From Polytrichum commune (Eukaryota; Streptophyta; Polytrichopsida; Polytrichales; Polytrichaceae), in assembly GCA_950295325.1 (NCBI GenBank), contig OX485808.1, positions 37,282,527-37,346,526 on the forward strand: DNA of 64,000 bases. Direction: 5' to 3'. Of this stretch, positions 45,727-58,400 are shown one piece after another; position 1 is the stretch's first letter; each line of letters starts with the position of its first letter. Position numbers and translations under genes: made by a program. The notes under the pieces were generated by a model. The model was not told the origin of the DNA. It made no database searches and saw only the letters and a program-made list of their open reading frames with translations.

Positions 45727-45762
45727 CCTAACATACCATACTGCATACAAAAATGGAATACA

Positions 45763-46032
45763 TCAAATGTTAGAGTCAAAATCAGCAGTATCATCTTCAC
45801 CTTCAAGAGGAAAACGCCCTGAAAGGTATCTTTGTGGATGTGACAACAACCATCTAAACCTTGTAGAGTTCCTCCATAAAGCTACGGCTTTCATTAGTAC
45901 GTTATCAAGATCACCACGAAGATCTTCCATAAATACACTCATAAATAATTCCAAACGCTAGCCGTCAACAATGAAATGCAATAATGAAGCAAAAAGCTTC
46001 GCCTGTCGGCCATTCACCAAATCGCTACAAGC
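45763..46032 (-). pseudogene. Broken terminal exon of an unrecognised gene (copy B)
   Basis: Same exon-like frame and same internal TAG as copy A. Confidence 0.4.
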
Positions 46033-47960
46033 CTATAACGAACACATAACCTAAACCCTAGAACCAAATAATACATGGCCCTAGATGAACCAAACCGGAT
46101 GAAATCTGCCTATTTCGCAGTTTATCCGGGTAGAAATCCTCCTCCTCAAAATGGTTACCGGCTGAAATCCGTTTTTTTTGTTAAAAGCAACGGTTTCACA
46201 TCCTCCACTTTCCCAATTCAACTGGACTTTTCACAAAACCAACTGGCCACCATTACACTAAATACGGGTTCTCCCCGGACATTGATCTCAACCGATTATG
46301 CCCAAAAATCTCCCCGATCAATGTTCTGTGCCCCCTGGAGCGAAAGTGGTGTATGATTATTTGAGAAGTGGTGTGTGAATTAATTACCGCCTTCTGTGAT
46401 GGGGGGCTTTTGACTACTAAAGAATGGCGAGGTGAGCCTTCTTTGAAATTCATGCTTTCGTATGGTGTGTTTGACCTGTCTCATTTGAACACGTGTGTCA
46501 CAATTTTAGTTCAAGCGCACACCCATTTGGCTGATCTAGATGAGGGTTTGTGATTCTTATTTACATTTTCCTCTGTTGTCATGGTCACTCTTTTCATCTC
46601 GGTATCCTTTTTTTTTTTTGGAAAGGGCAGACTTTGTAGAAGGTATGGATGTATCTTATCGATGTTGAGTCTAGAATGGTTACATATTTTGAACATGTAG
46701 TTCAATGTCAATCGGAAACATTTCATTTTGATGCCTATTTTTAGATTCACGCCTAATCACGTATCACTCAAATACAAGTGTCCAGATTATTGTTGTGCTT
46801 GATTTAGGCATGTCTACCTTACTGCCCCCTTCACTCGCTAAATAGATTGAAGATGTTCCGCCTTTTGATTTGTAGGTTTTGGTGCACACTATGAAAAGCT
46901 GCAACCTAGTGGTTGGAGCCCTCTAGGGTTGTGGGCACCGTTGAAGTAGATGTGCATAATTTGGTGTTGGATCTAAATCGGACACCTATATTTGAGTGAT
47001 GTATGGTTGAGTGTGAATCTAAGAATGCACACCAAAAAGACACGTGATGAAAAAAGATTGGAGTACATGCTCAAAAATTGTTAACCATCTAGACGGAATA
47101 GTCAACATAATTGGGGAGATCTATATCATCTTTTCACAACTGAGAGAATATTTACTTTGACACTGGATGAGATATTCATACAAACCTTCGAATTTCATGA
47201 GGAAAATTGTTATGGGCGCGAACTGGAGTTGCTAATCATCTCGCACTAATTACGTTTTTCACCTTTTTCACACCCTACGAGAAGTGGGTGCAAAGAGAAA
47301 AGTGTCCGTTTAAGACCCGCTTACCTTACCACCGAGCAGTGCGAGTTTTTTATGAGTGTTGCTCTCAACTAATGGTTGCTTGAGGCCGGGTTAAGCTAAA
47401 ACACACTATGGAAGCCTATCATCGCAAAGGATACTCGACAGAAGGGATGGAGAGGGGTCAACAGGCTAGGGTTGGGTCTCTTACTTTGCCACTTCCGCTT
47501 TTAAGCCCCGCCAACAAGGATGCCATGTAGGCTTGGAATTAAAAACCAGGACAGGTGGGAACGTGGAACAATTAAAAACTCTTCATGCGTTAAAAACCCA
47601 GACTTTAGGGTCAAGTGGGCAGAGAGCCTTAACTTAGACATGGCATGATACTCGGGTCCCGAGCTCATCGGTCGAGGAAAATACCACCAGATTTCAAGAC
47701 CCACAGATTTGTAGTAGGTAAAAGGCCATAACTTAGAGGCTAAATAATAATGTTATCATGTGGCTACCCTGAAACTTACCCTGTCATCGGATCCATCATC
47801 ATCATCATCATGGGATTCCGGACTTTAAAAGCACTTTCATTATAGTGGCCACTGAGTCGCTTTTGTGTGAGAGATTCAAGTGACTCATTCAAGGATTCCC
47901 AGGGTCCTTTCTTCCACACAACTCCCAGAGTCCCAATGTATATATATATTTTCTATGCAT
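46033..47960. other. Intergenic, nothing recognised (copy B)
   Basis: Counterpart of 11,044-12,971. Confidence 0.55.
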
Positions 47961-48500
47961 ACCGACAAGAACCTCCGACATTCAAGTGTGCAGACTTGGA
48001 CTTTGAGGTTGACGGTGGCGTGACAATTCAACAAAATAGGTTTGCCGACACTGCTAGAAAGCTTCTAGCAGGATTCTAGAATGGGAACATCTTCGTACCT
48101 GACTCCGTTGCTCAAATTCTATTCCGAGAGAGCCGACTTCGAAAGCTTCAGCTTCGTGCTCAAGAGTCAGTTTCCTCTTGTGAGATATTGTAGGGGGCTT
48201 GCTTAGTAGCTAGGGTGTCTGTAAAGGTCGATTGATGGTTACAGTCATCTTATCATTCGAGTGAGAAGTGTAGAAATCATCACGACAAGTCGGTCACAGC
48301 CTCAACCCAGCAAGGTGTTTTTCCCTCTTCTTTTTTGGTTTTCTTTGGGGTGGTTTGTCTTGATTTTGACATTTTTGTGTAGTTGAGATGAACTAACCAA
48401 TCCTTTTAAATTTCCTCCGTGTGTGTGTTTTTGTCTCTCCAGGCTCTACTTTGACCAGTTCCAAGCTCAACGAAACTCAGTCAACAAAGCGGCCACTTAG
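47961..48500 (+). pseudogene. Two-exon fragment of an unrecognised gene with internal stop (copy B)
   Basis: Same frame, TAG and splice signals as 12,972-13,511 (second exon-like part 48,443-48,500). Confidence 0.35.
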
Positions 48501-48533
48501 GTAGGTTCTTCATCGTTCGATCTCTCATACACG

Positions 48534-48854
48534 TAAATCATCGGTGTCTATCGTGTTCTAGAAATCTATGTGCTTCATATCAGAAACATCTTTTTAAGCC
48601 AGTAAATACTACCTTTAGTATGTTCCGTTCTGATAGAATCTATATTTGAATAGATCCGGTGTCTATTGTCTTCCGTGCTAGAAATCTCTGTGGTTGCATA
48701 ACATTCTTAAACCAGTTACACCGAATATCTTACCATTTTCTCATAAATTTCATACTTATGTAATTCGTGCTCGGTGTGTATTGTGTTCGGTGCTAGAAAT
48801 CTTTGTGCTTTCATAACATTCTTAACATTCTTAACCTAGTACAAGTTGACTGCC
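48534..48854. repeat. Three diverged ~110-bp direct repeats (copy B)
   Basis: Counterpart of 13,545-13,865, unchanged. Confidence 0.6.
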
Positions 48855-50442
48855 TTGACCTTTTGAGATCTCTTGAAAGGATTGAACTTGTGATCCCATA
48901 ATACAAGTTGAGGAGACTTTCAAAGTAGGTCATGCCATCAACTACTACATCTCCACACCAAGACCAAACAATTCATAAAGTAGTTGCGTTCGACTGTTGT
49001 GATGTCTGTTGAAACTTTGACCAGTCATATCAAGTATGCTCTAGATCGGAAAATGACTTGCTCAAGGTGGTCTTCCTAAGTTTAAGATTTGGGTGGTTTA
49101 TATATTCACAATACTTGTCTTAAGAATGTTATAGTTAGACATGCTAATTTGTTTAATATGGAGGTTTCCAGGAGGAGGGTTGTTAATTGGTGGCACAAAA
49201 TTGATCATACAAGATAATACAATGCCATTGAAACCTCCCACTTTGAGTGCTCAAGCTTGAAAGTTTTGCTTCCTATGTTTAATTTAACTTATGGATCATT
49301 GAATTACCTCATAACCTTCTATTCTATCGACGCCAGTACAAAATCTAGACTGGGAAAACGAGACTAATATCACCTGCAGTCCTTACTGATTTAGTGAAGT
49401 TTAAACGTACAATTTGAGTTCCAAAAATTTCTTAGCTTCATCGTCATGCAAGGAATTTTAGATAACCGGATCATGTGTGACTCTCACATCAAATTGGGAC
49501 CTCATCAAATACATTCATTTAAACTACGCTCATCTTAAATCAATTCGATTAGATCATACCATAACCCTGTGCCAACTAGGTTACACTTGAGCTAAATTCT
49601 GGCAAATGACAAACCTTGCTCTTGCTTTTTGTCTTCTGCCAATAGGGAACGTAGAAGTTGAAAGAGGGTTAGAATTTAGATGACACCACATATACGAGTG
49701 TGTTTTATGGCACTCAAACTTCCCATCTTGCAGAACATCTACCTGTTGCAGTTCAATATCTGAACCTGTGCTTGTAGAAAAAAATAATGTTCTGCCTTCT
49801 AGGTTTGTATGAGTTGTAAATTAATATTTGTATGCTTGATGGGGTAATATCGGAAGGTCAAATTAGGTGATGGACAATGATATTATATATGTCGAGAAGC
49901 TAGCTCTTAGGTTTGGTGACTTGAATTCCTGATGGACTAGTGGTAAAAATCAGGAGTGAAGTTGAGGTGTGCCATTTCGGCCTCAAGTTTCTTAGCTTCA
50001 TATGTTAGCTCCTTTGTTTGTGTGATGTATTACAACTCGTTTCGAAAGCAGGTAGAGTGACAAGTCGGTAATGGGTTTTTTGGTTTGATCGAACGAGTGT
50101 TTACGTGGAGGGATATATAATCTAGAGCCATGCTTGCTTACGCAAGGAAACATGAACACCGGTTGTATACTTCATTCTAGTTCTGTAGGTTGGGAGGACT
50201 TCAGAAGTGTCTGGTTGAATGATTTGGTTTCCAATAAATCGCCTGATGGGATGAGCACTTGTGGATTGTGAAGCTAGGGATGGCCGAAATTGGTTTGGAG
50301 CATACTATGAGTTATTGGGGAAGTTGGTGATTGGGTGGCCGACATAGTCCGAGTTCAGGGCGAAGGTAAGATACCAATACGCCACACATATTCCAACTTA
50401 CTTTCAAAGCAGACAAGTAAAGGATAGCAGAGGTCTTTGTTT
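48855..50442. other. Intergenic, nothing recognised (copy B)
   Basis: Counterpart of 13,866-15,453. Confidence 0.5.
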
Positions 50443-50664
50443 TTAATCGAAGCTTTGCTTACAACTCTTTTTATTCTTCAAAAATTCTAACATACATGAC
50501 AACACCTCAGGTGTAGTATACAATAAATAACGAGAAGATTTCTCCAAAGTTTTGGCGATCCCTTTTGTGAGTTGTTCTGGAGCTCTTGAATCCATGTACT
50601 TGTAGACTTTTGAGAATCGGTGCATACTAACCTCGAAGGTATTTTTCGTCTTAGCTTTGTCCAC
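50443..50664 (-). other. 73-codon protein-like frame, open only in copy B
   Basis: The frame runs from a position without ATG (GTG-type codon) to a TGA. It reads MHRFSKVYKYMDSRAPEQ and KTLEKSSRYLLYTTPEVLS, then CMLEFLKNKK. It looks like an exon remnant. The leucine-rich helical pattern is vaguely mTERF-like, but I do not claim that family. Copy A has lost the frame through a 1-base deletion. It is next to the zf-RVT-like remnant, so it could also be part of a decayed element. Confidence 0.3.
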
Positions 50665-50887
50665 CAGTGGAGGATACGTTTTCAGCGGCCTTCAAAACGA
50701 ACAAGAACTATTTACACCCTGCAACACTCTTGACTTATCCTTGAACTCAACTCGACATTTGGTCGGGAGTTGGTTGTTTTGCATACAATACCTTCCATAT
50801 TGGGTGAGATTCGGTGCGTTCTTGGAGGTAGTCAGGAGGTTTGAAGGGAAATCTCTGAATCAGGTGTTTTTAAAGGTCATACTTATT

Positions 50888-51025
50888 TTGGCATGCCATC
50901 AGGAGGTGCTCGTCATTCACCTCCAAGCATGCATCACAGTTGGAAAGAAAGTGTAATTTGATATTGTGTGCAAATCAATCGACGGAAAATCAGCGGGAAC
51001 CATCTCCAGACAAAAAGTCCCTTTG
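50888..51025 (-). pseudogene. Possible zf-RVT-like remnant (copy B)
   Basis: Counterpart of 15,898-16,035 with the same cysteine/histidine pattern. Confidence 0.35.
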
Positions 51026-54000
51026 AGTTAGAATTGCCGACCAAAAGACATGTTGGCATTTTCATCTGTTGTTGATGTTGAAGTAACTTGAGTTCCCTGT
51101 TTTTCTTCTGACAACGGTGTGACTTCCACTGCAGTTTCCAGAGACATCAACAACACTCCACCATGGTTTTGCTCACATTGGCAGCTTACAGATCGTTAGG
51201 GAGGCCGTTTATGGCGTTGTGGGATTTGGGCGGCGACTAGGGTTAGGTGGTGGAGGTGGCGGTCTTGTTGTTCGGAGCTTTGCAGTTTGAAGGTTTTTGA
51301 TGGTTTGTGGTGATTGGGGAGCTTTGGCAATATCGCTATTGTATATTTGAAGTGGTCATGCCATGCGGGCGGGAGTGACATGACGACGACAATGTTGGAA
51401 GTGTAGTTTGTAAGTTAGCTTGGGTGGGAGGAGGGAGGCATGGAGGCGAATGGAGGTTTAGTGGCGGGGTTGCAGTACTTCCGGAACTACGAGCTGGTCG
51501 TCGTGATTCTTAGATTATACTGATGGGGTAACTTACATTCTCTCATTTTTGCATTTCCCTCAATCCCACATGGTTAGTTTGCATGCATTTGGTCCAAGCA
51601 GGGCCGTCGTCTGCACACGCAAACAAAAGATTGAAGCATCGAAAATGTGAATGTGGGGCAAATGGTGAAGGAGAGAATTTAGGGAGGAGATGGGTACCTC
51701 CCTTCCTCCCTCCCTTCCTCTTCTCCTTCATTACCCTCTGTATTGTTTTGATTTCCAGACATACATGAAGCGCCTGTCGTTGTCTCACACCACTTGAGGT
51801 CAAGCTCAAGGTTGTAAATTTGGTGGGCCAAGGTAAAAGACCTTCGCCCTAACATGCGCCTAAGATGATGGAACTTTGTCTTTAAAGGTTGGTTTCCGCT
51901 TATTTTGGATTGAAATTCAAGTTCAAGCTTGTGTTCAAGTCGAAGTTTGACAATTACAAGTTCAAGTTCTGGCCCGAACTTGAAAATCCTTTCAAAACAA
52001 GAAGGAACGAAGTTGCTTTGACCATGTTACAAACAAACAAACGTTCATACTCTTTCACCTTGGCACACTAAACTTGCAAGCTTGCCCACCTCGAGCTCAA
52101 GATCCAAGTATGTGGTTGGTCTTTCACGCAGGTGACTGACTGGTGAGGGGTATGGAGAGAGATGGTTCTTCTGTTGCAACTCATTGCACTTGCATACCTA
52201 ATAGTAGGTGCAGGCTGTAGAGTAGGACTTATATGCATATATCCTACAGTTATGTCGGAGAAGCTCCTTGCAATGGAAATACATATGTGGTAAAGCTTCC
52301 TCCGACCAGGTTTTAGAGAAAAGCATGTTACAAGAGGAGAAACGATGGACTTTATGTGCTTGATCGGCACACTAGTGTATTGTGCAAGCCTATCTAGGCT
52401 TCAATGTACATAGGCTTCAAAGGTCGTCTTTGTTTGATCTTTGTCTCTATCTTATCTTTGTCTATGATTCTGTCGGTGTAGCAAATACTTTTAGTGACCT
52501 TCAAGTCTAAAACGAACAACAACTACACTATGCAACACATTGTCATGTTCATTTTTGTTGATGTTATAATTTGACAAGCTTCCGGTTTGTCTTTTGACAA
52601 CGGTGTTGATCTCCAGGTTGGCCATGGTGGTTGGTGTGTAAGTGGTGATTGGAGGGGGAATGGCCATTGCGAGGTTTGTTTGGGCTGGTGATTTGCAACT
52701 CATGGTCCCATGTATACATGTAAGCTTGAATAGGAGCTACATAGTATTGTGGATTGAAATATTGACCTCAAAAACTTTTGGCAGTTGCACGAAGTAATTT
52801 TGTTACTTAAAATCCCATTCCAACAAACCGTGAACGGTGATTCTTGGAGGTATATTTCGTCCAATTTGGATCCAATTGTACCACATTAGGCAATCACTTA
52901 TGATATATGTTTATCTTGTGTGTTAATTTTTGTGACTTAATAATTATTATAATCATGATGATAATGTTATTGAGTTAATATCTAATAAATATTTTACCAA
53001 GACATAAAACATATTAGTTTGGATATTCAATAAAACTTTGACATATTGTAATACTATGAATGCATTCTAATATTAATTATTTCATACATCTATGAAGACC
53101 TCTTCCACTTGTGAGTGATCATTTTTAAGCTTCTAATTCTAAGATCTTCAATTGATATTTCATACCATCTAATCAATTTATTGGATGTGGCATTTTGAGG
53201 GATATAGACAACATATTTTAATTGTTGGCAAATAGTTCACAGGACGGTTATAATCACAATATGAAACAATGTAGAGCTTTGAAATGTGTATCTTAGAGTG
53301 AAAGAATATCCTTAATGAATGTGTTGTTTAGGGATTCGCAAGGTTGATGAATAAGATGGCCTAACTTTGAGCTTATTTTGATTGGTGTTGACAGCAAGAG
53401 TTAGTTGAAGTTTGAAATGGAATCAAGTCTTAGTACATCTTCAAATTTACACAGGTTAAGAGGTACACATCTTCAACCACATACATCTATATTTGCATGT
53501 GACATAGCATGTTCAATGTGATTTCAATGAGTTTGGCATGTGGTATGGCTCACTTGAGGAATAATTATTAGAATCAAGATCATATTTGATTATGGTACTT
53601 ATTGTACAACTTGTAAACATGTTTCTACAATATAAACCAACACCAATGATTATGTGACAATGACAAAAATGGTAAGAGAAAGTCAATGGTGTCTTAATTG
53701 ACATGACAGAGGACGTTGGCTTTGAATTGTACATGTGTTGTACACAAGTAATGGTCGGGTTATTTTCTAATGGAGATGAATTTTTAATGGAGAATAAATC
53801 ATAAGTTGTTCCCTAGACTTGATCCTTGAAATGATTTGGAATTTCAAAACCAATCGCCAATGCGTTGTTTCCCTAGAGCTTGTCAAATGATTATTATTGT
53901 ACTTAATATAATAGAGTCCAAAGAAAAAAATGATTTGAAAAATTACATGAGACGTAGTCAAGGAGGTTCTATTGGCATTGGCCTCTACTAGGATTTGCAT

Positions 54001-55055
54001 GTTAAATTTTGTAATAAAGCCAAACATAATATTATTTTAGATATCAAGTATTTTTGGACAAAAATGATAATTAGTCAAGTTTGAGAAATAAATGAGTCCC
54101 TAGGTGGGAATGAAACAATCATGAAAGTCATGCGGATTAGAGTTAGTGTAATGTTGAGTACACAATAGGGTTTATACTAGTTGTTGAAATATTTGTTGGC
54201 CATGCTTTAAGGTTTGGTCATTGCCTCCACTTTGGTGGTTGGTCACTTTTCCATTACCTTAGTGCTTTTCATTTCTTAGTGAACTCACGACATTCCTGTA
54301 CCGTAACAAATTTATTAATAGCCATAACATATTAAAATTACTCAATGTTCCCACCTTTAGGGATAGGCTAAAGTAATCCTTAAGTGTATTCAACCCCGAC
54401 GCTATGTTCAACCATTACATATTGACATATTTAATGTAGTTTCACAAAAATGACTATGGTGTCATTATGTATCATGCTTATGTTTTCTTGCACTTTGTCT
54501 CACCAAAAGAAATTTTTGACATCTTGAACATTGTACGGAAAACTTATCCGATTTCATAGCCATTCAAACATGTTTGAATAGCTCTTCACGATGTAAGATG
54601 GCAGTTTTGTGGGCCTCTTACAACTTTTAGCTAAAGGCAATCGGGTTGAGGTCCACATGCTTAGTTTTGTAACCCCATTACAACAAAAGTTTGTGGCATG
54701 ACCCTGCTATGTTAAAATGCGTTTGATTCACCTAATGTGGACTTCTATTTGGAAACACTCTAATCTATCCTTAAATTATTATTTTTAGGTTTTATGAAGT
54801 GTACTTGAAGTGGGAATCTTAAAAAAAATCATTTGTCCTTGAAAGACTACACTAAATACATCAATTAGTGAGGGTGGTTTTAACTTAATTCACATGCATA
54901 ATCTAGCCAAATCTCAAAGTTACGTAGGGCTAAAGTTGCTACTAAGTGACATTAACATCATGACTACGGTAAATTCTATGCTCATTCACCATAGATTTCA
55001 AGAGAAATAGCGTTGCTTGTGATTAGTGCGTGCCACATGCTTGTTAGTGAATAAT
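51026..55055. other. Intergenic region upstream of the second kinase-NLR (copy B)
   Basis: Counterpart of 16,036-20,065. About 15-20 substitutions relative to copy A are concentrated at 52,563-53,510. No gene seen. Confidence 0.5.
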
Positions 55056-55154
55056 GCCAAGTGCCAATACATTTAGTGAGTAGCGCCAAGTGCCGATATT
55101 TTCATACCAAGTGCCGGTACTTAAAGTGACTATTGCCAAGTGCCGAGATGATCA
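55056..55154. promoter_or_regulatory. Four CCAAGTGCC repeats upstream of the second kinase-NLR (copy B)
   Basis: Identical to 20,066-20,164; about 270-370 bp before the ATG. Confidence 0.4.
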
Positions 55155-55422
55155 ATGCCTCCTAATCTTTGATCTGAGATCTTTTGGTGGCATTAATTCA
55201 TAGCATGAATGAATTTAGTATCACATTCACTAATTCCCCACACTCACTAATTGGTATATTTAGTGTAGTATACATTGAGAAACTAGATGTGGATGACCTT
55301 CTAAATTGAACTTTTGCTACACTTTTGTAAGTTATGTTACGTTCCTTGATATCACACATTTGGAAACTTGTGAAATTTGTGATATAGAGTTTTGAAGACT
55401 TCCAATTGGCAATCATTGCATC

Positions 55423-58400
55423 ATGGACGAGGACTTCATGCCATTGGTGGTCCGATGCTCAAGAAAAACGAAGAAGTTGATGCGAGGATCAAATTTGTTG
55501 AATGAAAACGAATGTGTGCACATGACAAACATATCATCTCTTCTTGTGGAGGGTATCCAAAATATGGTGAAAACTTTACATGGCAAGGTCAAGCTTGGAT
55601 CAAGCATGGAGGACTTGTATCGAGTTATGAAGAGAGTTGAGGTAATAATCCAAGATTGTGGTAGGGTTGATTGGGTTCATGCATCATTATGGCAAATGGA
55701 CAATGAAGAAGAGTTTCGAGAGGTACTTGAAGAGTTGAAATGCAATTTTGACACAATGTGTGGCCAATTTCAATCAATGGGTATAAGTGTACATGGCCTT
55801 CAAGAATCCATCAACTTCAGTCCAATCAAATCTTTGGAGGTGGAGAAAGACCAAAAGGCTTTGAAGGCCCGTTTGTTGGCACGTATTCAAGCGACAAAAG
55901 AATCTCCCGAAGAGCAAGAGATTGTGAAGCATGCTCATAAGCGGTTGATTTGTCGAAGGGATGGAGAAGGCGTTGAGTTGGATGTTGCTAATTTTCCCAC
56001 ATATCATTGGAGTCCCGAATTGACAACATCATTGGGCAACGGTGCCGTTGGACAAGTATATATGACAAAGTGTTTTGGCCTAGATGTTGCAGTGAAGGCT
56101 TTCAAAAAGGTCGATGAAAGAAACAACTCTATAGCAGATGCAAATTTTAAAAAGGAAGTGGGCGTTTTAGCAGGGTTGAGCCATCCCAATATTATTAAGT
56201 TTATTTGTTGTGGTGAAATCTTGGACGACCAAAACTTTGGGAATTACATAGCGATGGAAAAAATGGACAAAAACCTTGCAAATCTTTTGGACAACAAGAC
56301 TTTGAGAAGATCTTATCTCGTTACCATTGATATCATGATGCAAATTGCAAGAGGTTTGTTTTACCTTCACGACATGAAAGTTGCTCATCGTGATTTGAAA
56401 CCTGAAAATGTCCTTGTCAACTTTTGGGGGGACTCTAAGTTGGATGGGATGGGTTATGTGAAAGTGAAGTTGGCGGATTTTGGAATTGCGAAAATCGAAG
56501 CCAAGCATGTGTACGAGGAGCCAACTTCGGGAAAGTTAGGAACGCTTGGGTATAGAGCTCCGGAGACGTTTCTCAAAGATGGCAAGACAAATGCTTTCAA
56601 AAGCGATGTATTTAGTTTTGCCATGTTATGTTCATATGTTCTGACCAGAACGAATCCATTTGAAGGAATGACTCCATCCTCTATGAAAAAGAGTATGGAG
56701 GATGGAGAACGACCAAAGTTGCCCCTTGATTGCCCTAAGTCCTTGGCATCTTTGATAAAACAATGTTGGCGTCTACAACCGTCAGAAAGGCCAACATTTG
56801 AACATATTTGTATAGGGCTTGGCAAAGTAAAAGGGGAGCTTTTGGAGAGTACCCAAAAGATATCCAAGGGTAGGATGAATCTTAACACCTTTGGGCAAGA
56901 TGGATTCTATTTGCTTCAAGCTCTTGTATCTTGTTTTTGGTTGTGGTTCCAAGTGATGCTAAATTGGATGAGAGCATGTGTTTGGTTTGTGTCGGGAAAG
57001 ACGAACACTGTGGATCATGTGAACATTCCCGCTAATACATATGCAAACGAAGGAGAATGCAATGTGTTAGTTGGATCCATACATTGCATGGAACTCACGA
57101 GGACAAGGGCTCAAAATAATGTTGTAGGGGAGCTTGTTGGTATGGACAAAAGAATGTCAAAGGTGATGATAGAATTGGATAAACACTCGATAGTGGTCAT
57201 CATCGGGATGGGTGGAATGGGGAAAACCACTTTAGCAAAATATGTGATGGAGCATATCCGCCAAGAATTTGTTGTATCATGCTTCACCTTCATGAAAGCC
57301 CAAGGATGTGGTACTTTAGAAATATTGAAAGATATATTAAGCAACCTAGGAGTGAATCCCAAGAATGGGATTGACATTGAACAAGGGAGGGGACTTCTCA
57401 AGGAAATTATCACCAAGCAAAGAACTCTCATGGTTCTAGATGACATTGGTAGTGTAGATCAAATCCATGAATTGATGGGTCTTGAGATCTTCAAAGCGGC
57501 CCCTATAAAGAACAAAATGATCATCACAACTCGTGATTGGGGCCTTGTCAAAAGTCTTGAAGATGCTCGACGAGTGGATATGGATGAGCTGAACTTGGAT
57601 GAAGCTATGAATTTGTTTACTTTGCATGTTTGTGACAATCAAAGGATATTTGAAATACCACGTCATGTGGAAGACATAGCCAAGAGAATTGTGGAAACTT
57701 GTAGGGGGCTTCCTTTAAGCTTGAAGGTTGTGGGTTCCACACTACGTGGAATGGATCGCGTACGCATATGGATGAGGACTTTGCAAAGGCTACGAAGGGC
57801 AAGATCGTTAGGTTCAGGAAACGATATGGAGCTTTGGCAATGCTTACAAGTAAGTTTTGACGACCTCAAGCATGATGAAGATAAGAACATGTTTCTGGAC
57901 ATATGTTGTTTTCTTAGCAAAGATATATTTGTGCAAGGTATGTTAAAAGTCGAAAGTGCTTTGCAAATATGGAGCAAGATCAACAAAAACCCTACAAAAT
58001 CCTTGAAACGTCTTGAAGATATATCTTTGGTCAAGATTGGCGAAAATGGAGGCTTGGAAATGCATGACCAATTACGAGATATGGGCCGCATGATTGTGGA
58101 AACACAGTCTGGCTATATGGGCACTCGTTTGTGGAACATACATGCCACAAAATGGAATGAGGAAATTGGAAAAGATATGAGGCACATGGAAAGTCTTTCC
58201 TACAATGAGCCAACAAAGGAGGTCAAATACATGGACATGAAGGAACCATTGCCTTCTCTTCGATTGTTCAACTATCAAGGGTGTGAAAGTTTGATATCAA
58301 TAGGACCTATTGTGAACCATTCTAAGCATCTTAGTTGTTTGCTGGTGAATTGTAAACAAACAAACATCGCGCCTGGTAGTGCACAAATGCAAAATCCAAT

